DNA of 20,866 bases, from positions 1 through 20,866 of the forward strand of contig JALCCG010000343.1 of assembly GCA_023212695.1 (NCBI GenBank). Reading direction: 5' to 3'. Numbering within the stretch: position 1 is the first letter of the stretch; the number at the start of each line of letters is the position of its first letter. The DNA comes from Sporisorium sorghi. Its lineage: Eukaryota > Basidiomycota > Ustilaginomycetes > Ustilaginales > Ustilaginaceae. The notes beneath the pieces were generated by a model. That model did not search any database. It saw only the letters and a list, made by a program, of their open reading frames with translations, and was not told the origin of the DNA. Positions 18,779-20,866 of this stretch are shown piece by piece. Made by a program: the position numbers and the translations under genes.

Positions 18779-20629
18779 TTACAGCGAAGCCTGCTCCTGA
18801 GCCAGCCTGATCGCCTCCCTATTCCGCTCCCGCCCACGCTCCCTCTTGCCCCCTTGCATCGTCTTGACCAATTTCCGCCTCTGCTCGTCATCCTGCTCCG
18901 GATTCGACGACGCATTGCTGGGCTTGGTCCCGTCCACCTGCGCAACCCCAATGAGCGACGTATCGAGCGGGTGGTTGAACCGCCCTTTGCGCGACGAACG
19001 CGTGGCGATGATCTCGGCGGACGAGGGCACTTGGATCTTGGGCCACGTGGTGAGCGCGGGGTACAGGCCGAGGTATTCGACCGTCGATGTGTCCAGCAGC
19101 GCGCGCGAGGAGTCTTCGCCTGTGGTGGCGGGGAGGAGCGCGGCGACGAGTGCGGGTGCGGGTTGGCGTTCGAACTCGCCTGATGCAGTCAGGGTGAAGA
19201 CGGCTGCTTCCGCCTCGTCGTTCGTGGTGGACTGCTCGGGGCGGAACTCGGGGCGCGTGTCGAACGTAGCAATGACACTCGCGGCGGCGGTCTCGGAGCG
19301 CTGAACCAGCGCGAGATGCAGGATGGGAGCCGAAGCACGCGTGACCCGAACCTGCTCCGAAATGTCGCGCACCTTGTCGTCCGAAGCCACAGACGCCAGC
19401 AAGGCGCTGACAGGCACAGAGAAGAACGCTGTTGCACCTTCCACCACGATCAACAGCCACTGCTTCGCCTCTGCATCCCGATACGGAATGAGATCCGAGA
19501 TGACAACCGTCGGCTTGCTCTCCTTCGAGTACTGTGCTGCGGTTGGTTTCGCCTCGGCCTGCTCGTCTGCAGCAGTCTGCTTGCGCTTGTTCTTCTTGCT
19601 CGATGCCTGGAGCGCCTTGGCCTCGCGCTTCCTCTCCTCGCGGTCGCGTGCGAGCACGCAAGGCGCCAACGCCGAGCCGATCTCATTGATCGAGATGCAT
19701 TCCTCGTCGAAGCTAGTCGCAACCGAAGCGCCAGCACCGGGCTGTGGCAAGGTCCACACTCGCAACGCTCGGCCACCCTCGGAGCTGACAAGATGCAACT
19801 GACCGTCGGTGTCCGGCAGGACGGCGAGCGCTCCCACAAATGCTTCGGAGCCTTGGAGGTATCGGTCGATGACATACGCGAGACGCTTGCGACCCCAGCG
19901 CGAGATACGGATGTGCTCGTCGCGATCGCCTGTGATGATGTAAGCGGGCGGCGAGGTAGGCTTGGATCCCGGGATGAAGGCGAGGCTGGTGATCATGCTG
20001 ACGTGGCCGAGGAGGATCTGCATCGACGCATCGTCGGGCGAGTCCATCTGGTCCTGCTCGTCGACCTCGACCGCATCCCTCTTGGCTACATTCGCATCCT
20101 CCGACGGAAGCGTCCGCACGTCGTTCTCGTTGACCATGAAGCTACGAACATCACCAAACCTGTCGATGCAAATAAGCTCCTCGGACCCGCTCGGCGTCGC
20201 GTCGCTCGGCGGCATCCACTGCAAAATAGCAGCGCGCTTGGTCAGAAGCTTGATCACGATCTCCTTGCCAAACTCGAACCCCGTGATAGCCTGATCGGCA
20301 TCACGCTGGAGCTTCCACACCCGCAGCACCTTGTCGTCTCCGGTGAGAGCGAGGAACCGATCCGAATGCGAGAAGCTGGCGAGACGTGCAAAGCTGATGT
20401 GTGGATTGTCGGCGTAGCGCGCTGCGTCGGACTGGTCAGGCAGCGTGGGCTGCGGTACAAAGACGGTGGTTGGCATGGCATACGTCTTGAAGCTGCCGTC
20501 GGGCTGAGCATCGACGAGCTGGACCGAGTTGGCCGAAAGGAACACCGATAGATCCGAGCGGTGGGCTGCTGCGACGTGGTGGAGCGGCGCGCTGGTTAGC
20601 GTTACGCTAGATGGACCTGCCTCTGCCAT
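18779..20629 (-). CDS. TRM82: tRNA (guanine-N7)-methyltransferase non-catalytic WD-repeat subunit (Trm82/WDR4)
   Basis: Intronless, 616 residues from the ATG at 20629. The protein is the WD40 partner that stabilises the Trm8 catalytic subunit; the complex makes m7G46 in the variable loop of many tRNAs. WD-type blades are visible at about 80-106 (ASFSHSDRFLALTGDDKVLRVW) and 207-245. The strongest family mark is the stretch ILLGHVSMITSLAF (205-218), IITGDRDEHIRISRW (231-245) and RYLQGSEAFV (256-265), the conserved Trm82 surface. A later blade ends in RALRVWTLP (287-295). An Arg/Lys-rich insertion (about 329-351, with SSKKNKRKQ) looks like a nuclear signal. The basic C-terminal tail, about residues 580-616, is rich in Arg, Lys and Gln. 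Yeast Trm82 is about 440 residues, so this form is longer, mainly through the insertion and looser C-terminal blades. The promoter is cut short by the T run at 20722. Confidence 0.9.
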   Translation of the reverse strand: MAEAGPSSVTLTSAPLHHVAAAHRSDLSVFLSANSVQLVDAQPDGSFKTYAMPTTVFVPQPTLPDQSDAARYADNPHISFARLASFSHSDRFLALTGDDKVLRVWKLQRDADQAITGFEFGKEIVIKLLTKRAAILQWMPPSDATPSGSEELICIDRFGDVRSFMVNENDVRTLPSEDANVAKRDAVEVDEQDQMDSPDDASMQILLGHVSMITSLAFIPGSKPTSPPAYIITGDRDEHIRISRWGRKRLAYVIDRYLQGSEAFVGALAVLPDTDGQLHLVSSEGGRALRVWTLPQPGAGASVATSFDEECISINEIGSALAPCVLARDREERKREAKALQASSKKNKRKQTAADEQAEAKPTAAQYSKESKPTVVISDLIPYRDAEAKQWLLIVVEGATAFFSVPVSALLASVASDDKVRDISEQVRVTRASAPILHLALVQRSETAAASVIATFDTRPEFRPEQSTTNDEAEAAVFTLTASGEFERQPAPALVAALLPATTGEDSSRALLDTSTVEYLGLYPALTTWPKIQVPSSAEIIATRSSRKGRFNHPLDTSLIGVAQVDGTKPSNASSNPEQDDEQRRKLVKTMQGGKRERGRERNREAIRLAQEQASL

Positions 20630-20699
20630 TTTGCGAGGTCAAAGTCGGTCACTATGAGATGATGTGATGAGGATGCGAGTGAAGGAAGGATGAAGAGGG

Positions 20700-20718
20700 G
20701 AGAGAGAGAGAGAGAGAG

Positions 20719-20765
<47 letters not shown>

Positions 20766-20866
20766 CCTCCCCCCCCCCCCCCTCCCCCTCCCAAAAAAGA
20801 AAAAGAGCGCTACCCCTGGGCCGGGGAAAAGGGAGGTGTTTGTGCTTTTCCGCTCTGTGCCACACT
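20700..20866. other. Low-complexity contig edge: (GA)n, T44, C14
   Basis: A GA dinucleotide repeat of about 20 bases (20700-20720) is followed by 44 T residues (20722-20765), a C-rich stretch with 14 consecutive C (20769-20782), and about 80 bases of A/G/C-rich sequence without coding potential. It lies upstream of TRM82. As at the left end, this looks like an assembly stop at a homopolymer with uncertain sequence beyond. Confidence 0.6.

Noticed and set aside
19316..20551. A 411-codon plus-strand frame opposite TRM82
   Set aside because: Same antisense codon-bias effect; the minus strand carries the recognisable WD-repeat protein.

Overview
The window looks like a nuclear contig from a basidiomycete fungus, most likely a smut or a related yeast of the Ustilaginomycotina. 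The evidence is large, mostly intronless, GC-rich genes, short GT...AG introns with CTGAC-type branch sites, and protein families and sequence styles typical of that group. The exact genus cannot be read from the sequence. Both ends run into T homopolymers of about 45 nt followed by C/G-rich low-complexity sequence, so the window is probably a whole draft contig with unreliable edges.

Layout, left to right. (1) 196-2508 (-): LEU1, fused two-domain 3-isopropylmalate dehydratase of leucine biosynthesis. (2) 2509-3661: non-coding, LEU1 upstream region plus the 3' side of the next gene. (3) 3662-6742 (-): large, mostly disordered protein with two basic, bZIP-like segments and an unrecognised N-terminal domain, probably a transcription regulator. 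(4) 6743-11683: 4.9 kb with no convincing gene, lying between two divergent genes and carrying simple repeats. (5) 11684-14042 (+): one three-exon gene whose frame joins a VIP1-like RRM protein to an Ssp120-like EF-hand secretory protein; the second half starts with a Met and a good signal peptide. (6) 14440-15115 (-): small split gene for a possible beta-trefoil protein (fungal I66 inhibitor/lectin type), which needs a one-base frame correction. (7) 15116-17325: non-coding, with a TATA box for each flanking gene. (8) 17326-18645 (+): secreted SurE-type phosphatase/nucleotidase. (9) 18779-20629 (-): TRM82, WD-repeat subunit of the tRNA m7G46 methyltransferase.

The genes do not form a pathway or a recognisable cluster. 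This is ordinary mixed housekeeping and accessory content: leucine biosynthesis, tRNA modification, secretory-pathway calcium binding, a secreted phosphatase and a regulator. I see no transposon, rRNA, tRNA or CRISPR array. The most unusual points are the RRM/EF-hand fusion with an internal signal peptide, the small split gene with a broken frame, and the large regulator-like protein with its long empty upstream region. Family assignments come from remembered family features, not from a database search.
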